A model generated the notes under the pieces. It was given only the letters and a program-made list of their open reading frames with translations. It did no database searches and was not told the DNA's origin. Positions 16,775 to 25,689 of a stretch of DNA of 64,000 bases are shown here, in pieces; the first letter of the stretch is position 1, and every line of letters begins with the position of its first letter. Source of the stretch: Bradyrhizobium cytisi (lineage in GTDB: Bacteria; Pseudomonadota; Alphaproteobacteria; Rhizobiales; Xanthobacteraceae); assembly GCF_008123515.1 (NCBI RefSeq), contig NZ_VSSR01000039.1:1-64000 (forward strand), in the 5' to 3' direction. Both the position numbers and the translations under genes were made by a program.

Positions 16775-17560
16775 TCAGAGCTGCTTATCGCCACCAATCC
16801 GGCGGGCTATGTAGAGGTGAGTCTCGTAGTCTATTTCGAATTCTCCTCCGTGACGATCGATCGCTCGGGAAACGTCATTGAGCAGCCCTTCGCGCACCGC
16901 TTGCGTGAGCATCCGAATATCCGAGCGCGTCCCCAGGAAATTGGCATAGCTTGATGTTGTGTGCTGCCACTTCCACGGATAGCAGCGGTGCTCCACCGGT
17001 CCAAACAATCCCGACTCGTCAAACCAGCCTTTGAATGGACCGCTGGGCAGGTACCAGGCTTCCGGCGGGGGCCCCCAGCGGCCCGCATGACGCAGGTATA
17101 TTTCCTTGAACCGTTCGAGCAACGGGATGGGCCATCCTGTCGGAACATGCCCGAAGACGGCCAATGATCCGTCCGATGAAAGCAGCTTCGCGGCCTTCAC
17201 GAACCGCAAGTCCGGCGAAACCCAGTGCCACGACTGCGCAGCGATGATGAGTCGGAACGGTCCTTGGTCTTGTGGCCACGCCTCGAGTGTCGTCTCGACC
17301 AGCTCGACGTTACCAAAACCGGCCAAGCTCTCACGCGCAGCACGGACCATTTCGGGGCCAGGATCGATTGCAACGATCCGAAAATCTCGCTTCGCGAAGC
17401 TCCTCGTTGCCTGCCCCGTGCCGCAGCCAACTTCCAGAACGGGATCGCCCGGCCTCAAGTTGCCGTACGAAACCACGTCGTCGACGAGGGCTTCGGGGTA
17501 GTCGGGGCGTGAGGCCCTATATGCCTCCGCAATCTGATCGAATGTAAAGCGCTGCTCCAT
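16775..17560 (-). CDS. Class I SAM-dependent methyltransferase
   Basis: The 261-residue protein has the Rossmann methyltransferase motif I PVLEVGCGTGQATR, motif II AIDPGPEMV and a post-motif AAQSWHWVSPDLRF, as in Methyltransf_11/UbiE-like enzymes with a YDxxAxxY-like N-terminus (FDQIAEAYRASRPDYP). The substrate is not evident. ATG 17560 is chosen because the family begins just before this segment and GGGGA lies 7 bp upstream; an upstream ATG at 17707 would add 49 unrelated residues. The gene is isolated, bordered by repeats on both sides. Confidence 0.85.
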   Translation of the reverse strand: MEQRFTFDQIAEAYRASRPDYPEALVDDVVSYGNLRPGDPVLEVGCGTGQATRSFAKRDFRIVAIDPGPEMVRAARESLAGFGNVELVETTLEAWPQDQGPFRLIIAAQSWHWVSPDLRFVKAAKLLSSDGSLAVFGHVPTGWPIPLLERFKEIYLRHAGRWGPPPEAWYLPSGPFKGWFDESGLFGPVEHRCYPWKWQHTTSSYANFLGTRSDIRMLTQAVREGLLNDVSRAIDRHGGEFEIDYETHLYIARRIGGDKQL

Positions 17561-17739
17561 GGAGGTCCCCGCTTCATCAGGTTGTGGAGCTAGCCAAGTA
17601 AAGCCATTCGTTGTCAAGACGTCTTGGGCCCATCTACAAGCCTTGCGTTGCCCGACGGGCAAAACATCCAAACCTTCGGTCAATCCACGCGGCCAAAAAT
17701 ATTCCACTTTACCGAAATTCGGAAATCGCGTATGTGTCG

Positions 17740-18200
17740 CCTACTCCGGCCCAAGGAAGAGGGGCGCATCGCGATCGTCACGAACGCGGGCCGGGCGGCG
17801 GTGGGCGTGGGTCACATCGGCGCGAAGGGTTTTGCAGGGCGGGCAACCGTGAGCGAAGACCTCGCGCATACGACCGGGGTGATCGGCGTACGGCGAAATC
17901 GTGTGGTCCTGGCGCCCGGAGTCTGTGCGCCAAGTCTTGCGGTGATGGGTGTGGCCCAACCGGGCCCTCACATCAGTCATCCGTGAGGCGACGGGGGCAA
18001 TAGTGCATCGCTCCCCGGGGAGAGCACGACATAAGCCGTCAAACCACTGCGCAGGGAAGGCCGGGATGTCCTGGCTTCACCTGTATGCCGCTGTGCAGCT
18101 TTTCTGACTGTAACTTCGCACAGTGGACCGCGGGTGCCAGCCGGCACCCGGTCTTCCCTGCGCCCTCTTTCAGTTGAGGGTGAGGCGACTGAAGCAAAGC
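17740..18200. repeat. Non-coding dispersed intergenic element, degenerate copy
   Basis: Part of the 1.17 kb gene-free stretch 17561-18733. It contains GGGCGCATCGCGATCGTCACG, a GC-rich middle, CGGGGAGAGCACGACATAAGCCGT and a long imperfect stem at 18049-18163. I recall a similar intergenic family in Bradyrhizobium genomes but could not check. Several open frames cross it on both strands, none with a family signature or a good start, so I treat it as non-coding. Confidence 0.5.
18049..18163. repeat. Long imperfect stem-loop, 115 bp
   Basis: The outer arms are 17 bp with one mismatch (18049-18065 GCGCAGGGAAGGCCGGG; 18147-18163 CCCGGTCTTCCCTGCGC). Inside, CTGTGC/GCACAG and CGGGTGCC-AGCC-GGCACCCG form two further hairpins. 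This is a three-stem structure that could be an RNA element, an attenuator or a mobile palindrome. Confidence 0.65.
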
Positions 18201-18304
18201 TCGGGCGATATGAGCCGCGAGAGGGCGAAGGTGTGTCTGCGATGGAGAAGGTGTGTCTGCGATGGATGTGCGAGTTGAAAGGACGATGTCCGCGCCTCAC
18301 ACTC

Positions 18305-18384
18305 CGTCATTGCGAGCGCAGCGAAGCAATCCAGACTGCCTCCGCGGAGGGATTCTGGATTGCTTCGCTCCGCTCGCAATGACG
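18305..18384. repeat. RPE/REP-like palindrome, CGTCATTGCGAG family, copy A
   Basis: Arms of 31 bp (18305-18335 and 18354-18384) form an almost perfect inverted repeat that starts CGTCATTGCGAG and ends CTCGCAATGACG, with a GC-rich centre containing TCCGCGGA. A second member lies at 36593-36679. Confidence 0.85.
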
Positions 18385-18422
18385 AGGTTGATGTAGCTGT
18401 GCGCGAACACCGCGCTCTCGTG

Positions 18423-18548
18423 CCCCGGACGCAGTGCAGCGCCCACTTCAGCGGTGCGCTGCAGAGCCGGGGGCCATGCAGCAGCGTGAGCGCGGCCTGG
18501 GTCCCGGCTCTGCGCAGCAACGCTAAGAGGCGTTGCGGCGCGTCCGGG
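18423..18548. repeat. Second palindromic element, CCCCGGACGC family
   Basis: It is bounded by CCCCGGACGC (18423-18432) and GCGTCCGGG (18540-18548), with an inner TGCAGCG/CGCTGCA pairing. It directly follows the copy A palindrome; CAATGACGAG recurs just after it near 18585-18594, as if this element had inserted next to or within another palindrome. Confidence 0.6.
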
Positions 18549-18608
18549 ACAAGAGAGGAGCGAGTGGCGCGCGCGTGCGCTCACAATGACGAGGTACCCC
18601 CAGACATG

Positions 18609-18639
18609 AGAAAGCGCCCGTGGGGGGCGGGCGCTTTCT
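18609..18639. terminator. Perfect 12 bp hairpin, probable terminator
   Basis: AGAAAGCGCCCG at 18609-18620 and CGGGCGCTTTCT at 18628-18639 have a 7-nt G-rich loop. It lies 95 bp beyond the stop of the small minus-strand gene at 18734-18934. The T-run is only the TTT inside the stem, so termination is likely but not certain. Confidence 0.55.
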
Positions 18640-18733
18640 GTAGTCGACTTGGGGTTGGGGTCGTCTACATATCCACGTGGCGACTTTGGGGGGCTGGTAA
18701 AGAGCCGCGTGAATTCCTGAAACTCAAATCTCC

Positions 18734-18934
18734 TTAGCGAACGACCGATGCGTTCGAGCTGGTGATCGCAACCGGCTTGCCGGCCTTGATGACGCGGGCG
18801 GTCTGGGTCAATCCGTCGTCCGAACCGGTGCGTGCAGTGATGCCGAACCCTGCCACCGCGATCCCGGCGACGAGGGCCACGACCACGATCTTCAGATGTG
18901 TCGAGCGATCTGCGCTGTAAATCGAGTGGTTCAT
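18734..18934 (-). CDS. Small single-pass membrane protein
   Basis: The 66-residue product has a polar N-terminus (MNHSIYSADRSTHLK), one membrane helix at about residues 16-34 (IVVVALVAGIAVAGFGITA) and a basic tail. AGGAG lies 7 bp upstream of ATG 18934, which favours this start over an ATG 39 bp upstream. The layout, with a short cytoplasmic head and a periplasmic tail, is common in small rhizobial proteins of unknown function. It stands alone between the repeat cluster and flhA. Confidence 0.7.
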   Translation of the reverse strand: MNHSIYSADRSTHLKIVVVALVAGIAVAGFGITARTGSDDGLTQTARVIKAGKPVAITSSNASVVR

Positions 18935-19228
18935 GGAAGGCTCCTGCCGCCATCTACCCGAAGTAGTCGCCACCCTTGTTAGGCAGGTTCATGCTTCCGG
19001 TGCCCAACAACCTAGTATTGGGCGGATTCGTTCCCAAGGGGCTATCACAAGAGCGTGATACGACGTGAACGATCGCGATCAGGGGCGGACCTTGATCGCC
19101 AGATTTCGCAATTATTTCAAAGCTGTAATATGCCTGGAAGGCGCTTTGCCAGCAGTTGGTCGACAAAGTGCCAGAAACTAAAAAACCATTTGCCTGTGGC
19201 TGAAAAACACACGGCTTCTTAAGGCAAA

Positions 19229-21370
19229 TCAGATGCTTCCGACCGTTTTCAGCCTCGCTCTCGGGTGGATTTCGGCCTGCGACAACACGGTCGTCTGGGC
19301 CCGGAACCGCTCGACCAGGGAGCGGACGAAAGGTCGAATTGCCGCGGAGGTCACCAGCACCGGCGCCTCGCCTTCGCGGGCGGCTCGCTCGAAGGCCTCG
19401 CGCACGCCGGTCATGAACTCGGACAGCTTGGAGGGCTGCATCGCGAGGCTGCGCTCTTCGCCCTGGCCGACGATGGATTCGGCAAAAGCCTGCTCCCACC
19501 GTGCCGACAGCGCGATCAGCGGCAGATAGCCGTTGTAGGACGTATTCTGCGCGCAGATCTGCCGCGCGAGGCGAGCGCGGACATGCTCGACCATGGTCGC
19601 GGGATTGCGCGAGAAGGCGAGCGAGTCGGCGATGCCTTCGAGGATGGTTGAGAGGTCGCGGATCGAGATGCGCTCGGCGAGCAGCAGCTGGAGCACGCGC
19701 TGGATGCCGGAGACCGTGACCTGTCCGGGCACGATGTCCTTGACTAGCTCGCTCTGCTCCTTCGGCAGCTCCTTGAGCAGCTTCTGCACCTCGCCATAGG
19801 ACAGCAGGTCCGACATGTTGGCCTTGAGCAGCTCGGTGAGATGGGTCGAGAGCACGGTCGCGGCGTCGACAACGGTGTAGCCCTTGAGCGAGGCCTCCTC
19901 CTTGAGGCTGGCGTCGACCCAGGTCGCGGGCAGGCCGAAGGTCGGCTCGGTGGTGTGGATGCCGGGCACCTGCACCTGGCTGCCGCCGGGGTCCATGACC
20001 ATGAACTGGTTCGGCCAGATCTTGCCGGTGCCGGCGTCGACCTCCTTGATCTTGATGATGTAGGTGTTGGCTTCGAGCTGAACGTTGTCGAGGATTCGCA
20101 CTGCGGGCATCACGAAACCCATCTCGATCGCGAGCGAGCGGCGCAGCGCCTTGATCTGCTCGGTGAGGCGGTCGGTGCCGTCGGGGCCGTTGACCAGCGG
20201 CAAGAGCGCATAGCCGAGCTCGATCTTGAGGTCGTCGATCTTGAGCGCCGCCGAGATCGGCTCCTCGGCCGCCGCGGTGCCGGGGGCACCGGGCGTCCCG
20301 GCCGCGGGTGCGGCCCTTGCGGCAGCCTCGGCGTTGGCGGTCGCACGGTTGCGGTTGCGCGCCGACCAGGCCAGCGCACCGGCGCCGGCGCCGAGCAGGA
20401 AGAAGGGGATGGTCGGAATGCCCGGCAGCGCGGCCAGCACCAGCATGACCGCCGACGACATCGCCAGCGCCTGCGGATAGCCGGAGAACTGCTTCATCAG
20501 CGCCTTGTCGGCCGCTCCCGAGACGCCGGCCTTGGAGACGAGCAGACCCGCCGCTGTCGAGACGATCAGCGCCGGGACCTGGGTGACGAGGCCGTCACCG
20601 ACGGTCAGCAGCGTGTAGCTGCGGCCGGCGTCGGCAAAGGACAGGCCCTGCTGCGCCACGCCGATAATCATGCCGCCGACGACGTTGATGAAGACGATCA
20701 GGAGGCCGGCGATGGCGTCGCCGCGGACGAACTTCGAGGCACCGTCCATGGCGCCGAAGAACCCGCTCTCATCCTCCAGCGCCTTGCGGCGCTCCTTGGC
20801 GACCTTCTCGTCGATCAGTCCGGCGGACAGGTCGGCGTCGATCGCCATCTGCTTGCCGGGCATGGCGTCGAGGTGGAAGCGGGCGGCGACTTCGGCGATA
20901 CGGCCCGAACCCTTGGTGATGACGACGAAGTTGACGATGATCAGGATGGCGAAGACGATGATGCCGATGACGAAATTGCCGCCCATCACGAAGCTGCCGA
21001 AAGCTTCGATGACGTGACCGGCAGCATCCGTGCCCTCGTGCCCATGCGACAGGATCAGGCGGGTCGAGGCCATGTTGAGCGACAGCCGCAGCATGGTCGA
21101 GATCAGCAGGATGGTCGGGAAGGCGGAGAATTCCAGCGGCGCCTGGATGAACAGCGAGGTCATCAGGATCAGGATCGACAGCGTGATCGAGATCGCCAGG
21201 AACAGGTCCAGAACGATCGCCGGCAGCGGCAGGATCAGCACCACAAGGATGGTGAGGACGCCGAGCGCGAGCGCGATGTCGCCGCGCTTGAGGATGGTGA
21301 CGATCTCGGAAAGGGAGGGGATGCCGGGCTTGGCGTTACCTACGCCCTGTCCCGCGGTGACGTCGACCAT
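19229..21370 (-). CDS. flhA: FlhA flagellar export gate protein
   Basis: FlhA forms the nonameric export gate in the inner membrane and receives substrates through its cytoplasmic domain. The 713-residue protein has an N-terminal half with about eight membrane helices, the FHIPEP-family signature around GRIAEVAARFHLDAMPGKQMAIDADLSAGLI, and a large cytoplasmic C-terminus with a flexible Ala/Pro linker near residues 330-370. ATG 21370 follows GGGGGAG; the frame stays open upstream for 50 unrelated residues. It stands apart from the other flagellar genes of the window. Confidence 0.96.
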   Translation of the reverse strand: MVDVTAGQGVGNAKPGIPSLSEIVTILKRGDIALALGVLTILVVLILPLPAIVLDLFLAISITLSILILMTSLFIQAPLEFSAFPTILLISTMLRLSLNMASTRLILSHGHEGTDAAGHVIEAFGSFVMGGNFVIGIIVFAILIIVNFVVITKGSGRIAEVAARFHLDAMPGKQMAIDADLSAGLIDEKVAKERRKALEDESGFFGAMDGASKFVRGDAIAGLLIVFINVVGGMIIGVAQQGLSFADAGRSYTLLTVGDGLVTQVPALIVSTAAGLLVSKAGVSGAADKALMKQFSGYPQALAMSSAVMLVLAALPGIPTIPFFLLGAGAGALAWSARNRNRATANAEAAARAAPAAGTPGAPGTAAAEEPISAALKIDDLKIELGYALLPLVNGPDGTDRLTEQIKALRRSLAIEMGFVMPAVRILDNVQLEANTYIIKIKEVDAGTGKIWPNQFMVMDPGGSQVQVPGIHTTEPTFGLPATWVDASLKEEASLKGYTVVDAATVLSTHLTELLKANMSDLLSYGEVQKLLKELPKEQSELVKDIVPGQVTVSGIQRVLQLLLAERISIRDLSTILEGIADSLAFSRNPATMVEHVRARLARQICAQNTSYNGYLPLIALSARWEQAFAESIVGQGEERSLAMQPSKLSEFMTGVREAFERAAREGEAPVLVTSAAIRPFVRSLVERFRAQTTVLSQAEIHPRARLKTVGSI

Positions 21371-21604
21371 GGTAGCTGCTCCCCCGCGCGACTGCCGTCC
21401 GCGCGCCCCAAACGTCTGCGCGGCGGCCGATGGGCCGCCGTTCCGAAAGTGAGGCACCGCACTGGCGTCCACGGGAGCTCCCGTTCTACGCGGCTGACGA
21501 CACTCGACTCCACTGGGCAATTCTTGCCGGGTGTATGGTTAGCAAAGGGTTAACGGAGGGTGCGGCAGGAGTGCGGGGTGGGGGTGTTTCGGGACTATCA
21601 GGTC

Positions 21605-21729
21605 GTCATTCCCGGGCGCGCGAAGCGCGAGCCCGGAATCCATCGTGCCGCAAGCGATGTGGTGACATGGATTCTCAGATGCGCAATTGCGCATCATAGC
21701 TCGCGCCAAGAGGCGCGCCCCGGAATGAC
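21605..21729. repeat. Palindromic intergenic repeat (GTCATTCC...GGAATGAC)
   Basis: It is bounded by GTCATTCC (21605-21612) and GGAATGAC (21722-21729), with internal stems around CGGGCGCGCGAAGCGCGAGCCCG and GATGCGCAATTGCGCATC. It fills most of the 375 bp between the flhA start and the copper operon end (21371-21745). The remaining part next to flhA, about 230 bp, should hold the flhA promoter; I see no clear site. Confidence 0.75.
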
Positions 21730-21745
21730 CATGAAGGAGATCGCC

Positions 21746-22045
21746 CTACTTCGCCTTCTCCATCTTCGTCACCGTGTAACCCGACGCGGCCTCCTCGGCT
21801 TCGAATGACACCTTGTCGCCGACCTTCACCTGCTTGAGCATGGCGGGATCCCTAACGCGGTAGACCATGGTCATGGGCTCGTCCATGCCGAGGCCTTTGG
21901 CGGGGCCGTGCTTGAGCGTGATCTTGCCGGTGGTTTCGTCGATCTTCTTGACCTCACCGTTGATGGAAGCGGCCTGCGCCAGCGCGCTCGCGGTCAGGCC
22001 CAGCGTCAGTGCGAATGCTGCGGTGGCGCGGATGATCGGCTTCAT
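21746..22045 (-). CDS. CusF-like periplasmic copper-binding protein
   Basis: The 99-residue protein has a cleavable signal peptide (MKPIIRATAAFALTLGLTASALAQA) and a CusF-type small beta-barrel: INGEVKKIDETTGKITLKHGPAKGLGMDEPMTMVYRVRD. The conserved His, Met (MDEPMTM) and aromatic region match Cu(I)/Ag(I)-binding CusF proteins. CusF normally hands copper to the CusCBA pump, but no CusA or CusB is encoded nearby. It is the last gene of a minus-strand operon after the cupredoxin (17 bp gap). An ATG at 22057 adds four residues. Confidence 0.85.
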   Translation of the reverse strand: MKPIIRATAAFALTLGLTASALAQAASINGEVKKIDETTGKITLKHGPAKGLGMDEPMTMVYRVRDPAMLKQVKVGDKVSFEAEEAASGYTVTKMEKAK

Positions 22046-22062
22046 GGCTCTCTCCATTGTCC

Positions 22063-22515
22063 TCATTTCACGGTGACGTGGCCGACCATGCCGTAGTCGC
22101 GATGGTCGGGGATCAGGCAGGAAAATTCGAAGGTGCCGGCTTTGGTGAACTTCCAGACGATCTCGGCCGTCTTGTTCGGCGCAAGCCGCACCCCGTTCGG
22201 GTCGTCATGCTCCATGTGCGGGTGCTTCTTCATCACCTCGGCATGTGCGAGGTTCTCCTTCGTGGTGGCGAGCAGGAATTCGTGGTCCTCCCTGCCGACA
22301 TTGCGCAGCACGAAACGGATCTGCTCGCCGCGCTTGACTGTGATGCTCGACGGCTCGTAGGACATTTCGCTCAACGCGATCTCGATGGTGCGCGCCGGCT
22401 TTTTGGGATCGCCGGGCTCGCCGGCCGAGAAGCCGTGATGGTCGTGACCCTCGTGCGCGAACGCGGGTGCGATCGACAGCGCGAGCAGCGTCAAGGCGAG
22501 TTTGATCGTCTTCAT
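22063..22515 (-). CDS. Secreted cupredoxin (plastocyanin/azurin-like)
   Basis: This 150-residue protein has a signal peptide ending APAFA, then a His-rich HEGHDHHG and a cupredoxin fold. Copper ligands fit His in GREDHEFL, and Cys-His-Met in FEFSCLIPDHRDYGMVGHVTVK (C-x4-H pattern followed by Met). It resembles copper tolerance cupredoxins adjacent to multicopper oxidases. Its likely role is periplasmic copper or electron transfer. GGAGACC precedes ATG 22515. It lies between the oxidase gene (32 bp gap) and the CusF-like gene. Confidence 0.87.
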   Translation of the reverse strand: MKTIKLALTLLALSIAPAFAHEGHDHHGFSAGEPGDPKKPARTIEIALSEMSYEPSSITVKRGEQIRFVLRNVGREDHEFLLATTKENLAHAEVMKKHPHMEHDDPNGVRLAPNKTAEIVWKFTKAGTFEFSCLIPDHRDYGMVGHVTVK

Positions 22516-22547
22516 TGTGGTCTCCAGTTGGTGGTTCATCGAAACGC

Positions 22548-23879
22548 TCACATCTTCATCTTGTGCGCCGGCATGGCTGGCTGCCGCGCCGGCTCCGCCG
22601 CCGGCGAGGCGACCTCGTAGGCGACGGTGCCTTGCGGGAATTGGTAGGGGCCGGGATCGCGATAATCGTCGCGCGCGAGGTCCTCGCGGATCTTCATCAC
22701 CGTAAACATGCCGCCCATCTCGATCGGGCCGAACTGGCCGGTGCCGCTCATCATCGGCAGCGTGTTGTCAGGCGCCGGCATCTCCATGTTGCCCATCGCC
22801 ATGCCGGACTGGCCCATCACCATGGCGTCGGGCGCAAGCTTGCCGACAGCCTTGGCGAGATCCTTGCGCGACACGCCGATCATGTTGCGCATGTCGTGCC
22901 CCATCGCATTCATGGTGTGATGCGATTTGTGGCAGTGAAACGCCCAGTCGCCGGGATTGTCGGCGAGGACGTCGAATACGCGCACAGCGCCGACCGGCAC
23001 GTCGGTCGTCGTCTCCGGATATTGCGCGCTCTCGGGAATCCAGCCGCCGTCGGTGCACGTCACCGCAAAGCTGTGGCCATGCAGATGGATCGGGTGATTG
23101 GTCATGCTAAGATTGCCGATGCGCACGCGCACCTTGTCGCCGAGCCTGACCGGCAGCGGATCGATGCCCGGAAACACCCGCGCATTCCAGGTCCACATGT
23201 TGAAATCAGTCATCTCGTTGACCCGCGGCAGATAGGTGCCGGGATCGACGCGATAGGTGCTCATCACGAAGACGAAATCGCGGTCGACGGGGCGGAAGTT
23301 TGGGTCGCGCGGGTGCACGACAACCATGCCCATCATGCCCATCGCCATCTGCACCATCTCGTCGGAATGCGGGTGGTACATGAAGGTCCCGCTCTTCTTC
23401 ATCTCGAACTCGTAGACGAAGGTCTTTCCCGGCTCGATATGCGGCTGGGTCAGTCCGCCGACGCCGTCCATGCCGCTCGGGATGATCATGCCGTGCCAAT
23501 GCACGGTGGTGTATTCGGGAAGGCGGTTGGTGACGAAGATGCGGACCTTGTCGCCCTCGACTGCCTCGATGGTCGGCCCCGGCGACTGGCCGTTGTAGCC
23601 CCACAGATTGACCTTCATGCCCTCGGCGAATTCGCGCACCACGGGCTCGGCGACGAGATGGAATTCCTTCCAGTCGCCGTTGATGCGGAACGGCAGTGTC
23701 CAGCCGTTGAGCGTGACGACGGGGCGATAGTCGGGACCGCCAATGGGATGCAACGGCGGCTGCATCACCGCCTTGTCCATATGGGCTGCTTCCGGAATCG
23801 ATGCGGCTTGGACGCGGCCGCTGACGGCTGATGCGCCCACGAGCGCGGCGGTGCCCAAAAATCCTCGGCGGGAAAACAT
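22548..23879 (-). CDS. Tat-exported multicopper oxidase (CopA/CueO-like)
   Basis: The 443-residue enzyme begins with a twin-arginine signal (SRRGFLGTAALVGASA). All four copper-binding motifs are present: HWHG near residue 127, HPHSDE near 170, HPIHLHGHSF near 263 and HCHKSHHTMNAM near 316 (HCHxxxHxxxxM, with Met as type 1 axial ligand). It should oxidise Cu(I) or a phenolic substrate in the periplasm. Met/His-rich segments occur near MGMMGM and in the C-terminal 100 residues. GGAGG precedes ATG 23879. It starts 13 bp after the TolC-like gene ends. Confidence 0.92.
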   Translation of the reverse strand: MFSRRGFLGTAALVGASAVSGRVQAASIPEAAHMDKAVMQPPLHPIGGPDYRPVVTLNGWTLPFRINGDWKEFHLVAEPVVREFAEGMKVNLWGYNGQSPGPTIEAVEGDKVRIFVTNRLPEYTTVHWHGMIIPSGMDGVGGLTQPHIEPGKTFVYEFEMKKSGTFMYHPHSDEMVQMAMGMMGMVVVHPRDPNFRPVDRDFVFVMSTYRVDPGTYLPRVNEMTDFNMWTWNARVFPGIDPLPVRLGDKVRVRIGNLSMTNHPIHLHGHSFAVTCTDGGWIPESAQYPETTTDVPVGAVRVFDVLADNPGDWAFHCHKSHHTMNAMGHDMRNMIGVSRKDLAKAVGKLAPDAMVMGQSGMAMGNMEMPAPDNTLPMMSGTGQFGPIEMGGMFTVMKIREDLARDDYRDPGPYQFPQGTVAYEVASPAAEPARQPAMPAHKMKM

Positions 23880-23892
23880 GCTGGCCTCCATG

Positions 23893-25317
23893 TCAGTGGC
23901 CGCCATCGGCAGGTGCTGCCGCGGCGATATTGGTTGGATTGTCGCCGCCGGAAACAGGCGCGCCGCCGCCATTGACGGCGGTCTGCAACTCGGACTGGGC
24001 GATGAAGAAGTTTTGCCTGGCCTCGATCGCGCCGCGCAGCGAAGCGAGCCGCTGGCGTGCTTCGGTCAGGAGCGCGAAGATGTCGACCTGCATGCTGGAG
24101 AAGCGCAACTGCATCTCCTCGGTGATGATCTTTCGCAGCGGGATGATCTCGCGCTGGTAGTGACTAGCGATGTCGTAGGAGGAGCGATAGACACGGTAAG
24201 CGTCGCGCGCCTCCGAGCGGACGTTCACGGCACGCTCGGTGAGGCGGTTGAAGGCGAGATTGTAGGTTTCCGCGGCCTGCCGCACACGGACCTCGCCGCC
24301 ATCGAAGATCGGGATCTGGAACTGCACGTCGAAGCCGCGCTCGCGGAACGGGGCGCCTTCCGGATCCTGAGTCCGGCGGGAGATGCCAGCGAGATCGAGC
24401 AGCGTGACGAAGCGGGTCGCCTCGGTGAGGTTCAACGACTTCGCCAGCGCCGTCAGATCCAGCCGCGCGATCTGCAGGTCGATGCGATGGGCCACCGCGT
24501 TGGCCTCGATCGAGGGCAAAGCCTGCGGCCGGCGCGGCAGCGGCGGCAGTTGGTTGGGCAGACGGAAATCGAGGCCGTCGTCCCACAGCCCCATCAGCCG
24601 TGCCAGCCTTTCGCGCGCGCTCGTCGCCGCCTGGCGTGCGGTGGCGAGGTCGGCGGTGGTCTCGGCGTAAAACACCTGTTCGAGGGCCTGATCGAGCTTG
24701 TTGACCGAGCCGGTTTCGCCGAGCTTGACAGCGAGCTGCGCGGTCGATTCCGCGGTCGCCTTCGCGTCGGTCAGCAGGACCACCATCTCGTTTCCGGCGA
24801 CTGCGCGAACGTAAGCGCGCCGCACATCGGCGGCGAGCCGAAGTGTGGCCAGCGCCGCACGCAATTGCGCCTGACGAAAGCGCTCGCGCGCGATGTCCGA
24901 TCGGAACGGCAGCGTGGCCAACGCCAGGATGTCGCCGACGACCTGGCGCTCGATCTCGCTGGCGCCATTGCCCGAGATGCGCGAGACCGAGAACATCGGA
25001 TTGGGCGGCAGGCTCTGCTCGACCAGATCGGTCTCGGCCAGCGCCAGCTCGTTATAGGCGGCCTGCAGCCCCTTGTTGTTGAGCAGCGCGACCTGCACGG
25101 CGGTCTCTTCGGTCAGCGTCCGCGACAGCAACTGGCGAACGCGCGCGTCGACCGCACCGGCTCCCTCGGCCGTCCGCACGAAGGCGATGTCCTTCCTGAT
25201 GGTCTGGCTCGTCAGCTCCGAGACCGCGCTCATGCCGCTGTCGGGCGAGAACGCGGCACAGCCGGAGAGGCCGAGCGCGCCGAGAACGAGCAGGCTCCGT
25301 GCAAAATACTCTGCCAT
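23893..25317 (-). CDS. TolC/CusC-family outer membrane lipoprotein
   Basis: The 474-residue protein has a lipoprotein signal with lipobox LSGC (Cys about residue 20) and two repeats of the outer-membrane efflux fold (LNNKGLQAAYNELALAETDLVEQSLPPNP, and FQIPIFDGGEVRVRQAAETYN in the second half). CusC/CzcC-type proteins normally form a channel with an RND pump. Here no CusA or CusB is encoded, and the partner genes are a multicopper oxidase and small copper proteins. It is preceded by a small lipoprotein gene (9 bp gap). Confidence 0.88.
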   Translation of the reverse strand: MAEYFARSLLVLGALGLSGCAAFSPDSGMSAVSELTSQTIRKDIAFVRTAEGAGAVDARVRQLLSRTLTEETAVQVALLNNKGLQAAYNELALAETDLVEQSLPPNPMFSVSRISGNGASEIERQVVGDILALATLPFRSDIARERFRQAQLRAALATLRLAADVRRAYVRAVAGNEMVVLLTDAKATAESTAQLAVKLGETGSVNKLDQALEQVFYAETTADLATARQAATSARERLARLMGLWDDGLDFRLPNQLPPLPRRPQALPSIEANAVAHRIDLQIARLDLTALAKSLNLTEATRFVTLLDLAGISRRTQDPEGAPFRERGFDVQFQIPIFDGGEVRVRQAAETYNLAFNRLTERAVNVRSEARDAYRVYRSSYDIASHYQREIIPLRKIITEEMQLRFSSMQVDIFALLTEARQRLASLRGAIEARQNFFIAQSELQTAVNGGGAPVSGGDNPTNIAAAAPADGGH

Positions 25318-25326
25318 GGCGCGCTC

Positions 25327-25611
25327 CTACCGGTCCTGCTTCGGCTGCGGAGTGACAGCGTCGTTGCGCTCGCGCCATGGCGCAGGCGCTGCAGGCCGCA
25401 GGCTCGTGTAAGGCGCAACCGTCGAGCGATAGTCGACGCGCGCTGCCTTTGCTGCGGGATCGGCCGGATCCGCGCCGGTCACGGACGTTGTCGCCGGCAT
25501 GCAGCCGGACAACGCCAATGTGGCCGCGGCCAGCAGCGGCCAATTGAATCGAAAGTGACCTCGACGCACCGCAGATGCGGTGGCGGACCTCGCCCCGAGA
25601 AGCGTAAGCAT
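25327..25611 (-). CDS. Small lipoprotein of the copper operon
   Basis: The 94-residue product has a basic N-terminus, a hydrophobic stretch and lipobox LSGC (Cys near 37), then a Pro/Ala-rich polar tail with no recognised domain. It lies directly upstream of the TolC-like gene on the same strand. The long basic n-region suggests the true start could be later, but no nearby ATG fits better. Confidence 0.65.
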   Translation of the reverse strand: MLTLLGARSATASAVRRGHFRFNWPLLAAATLALSGCMPATTSVTGADPADPAAKAARVDYRSTVAPYTSLRPAAPAPWRERNDAVTPQPKQDR

Positions 25612-25689
25612 GATTTATCCCTGATCTGTCTGGAGACCACAGGTTCGCGCGCGCGGATTGCACGCCCGGCCTGATGTCGTGGAATCAGA

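Noticed and set aside
17611..18003. Several short frames across 17.6-18.4 kb
   Set aside because: They cross palindromic repeats, have no good starts and contain no family signatures; the region looks non-coding.
18305..18384. Possible CRISPR repeat
   Set aside because: The palindrome is single here, with one more diverged copy 18 kb away. There is no regular repeat-spacer pattern and no cas gene.
18954..19499. 181-codon minus-strand frame at the end of flhA
   Set aside because: It overlaps the conserved flhA C-terminus in another frame and runs into AT-rich intergenic DNA. The product is not protein-like.
19841..21553. 570-codon open frame on the plus strand, antisense to flhA
   Set aside because: The opposite strand encodes unmistakable FlhA. 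Long antisense frames are expected in GC-rich coding DNA, and the product is low-complexity Arg/Gly/Asp sequence.
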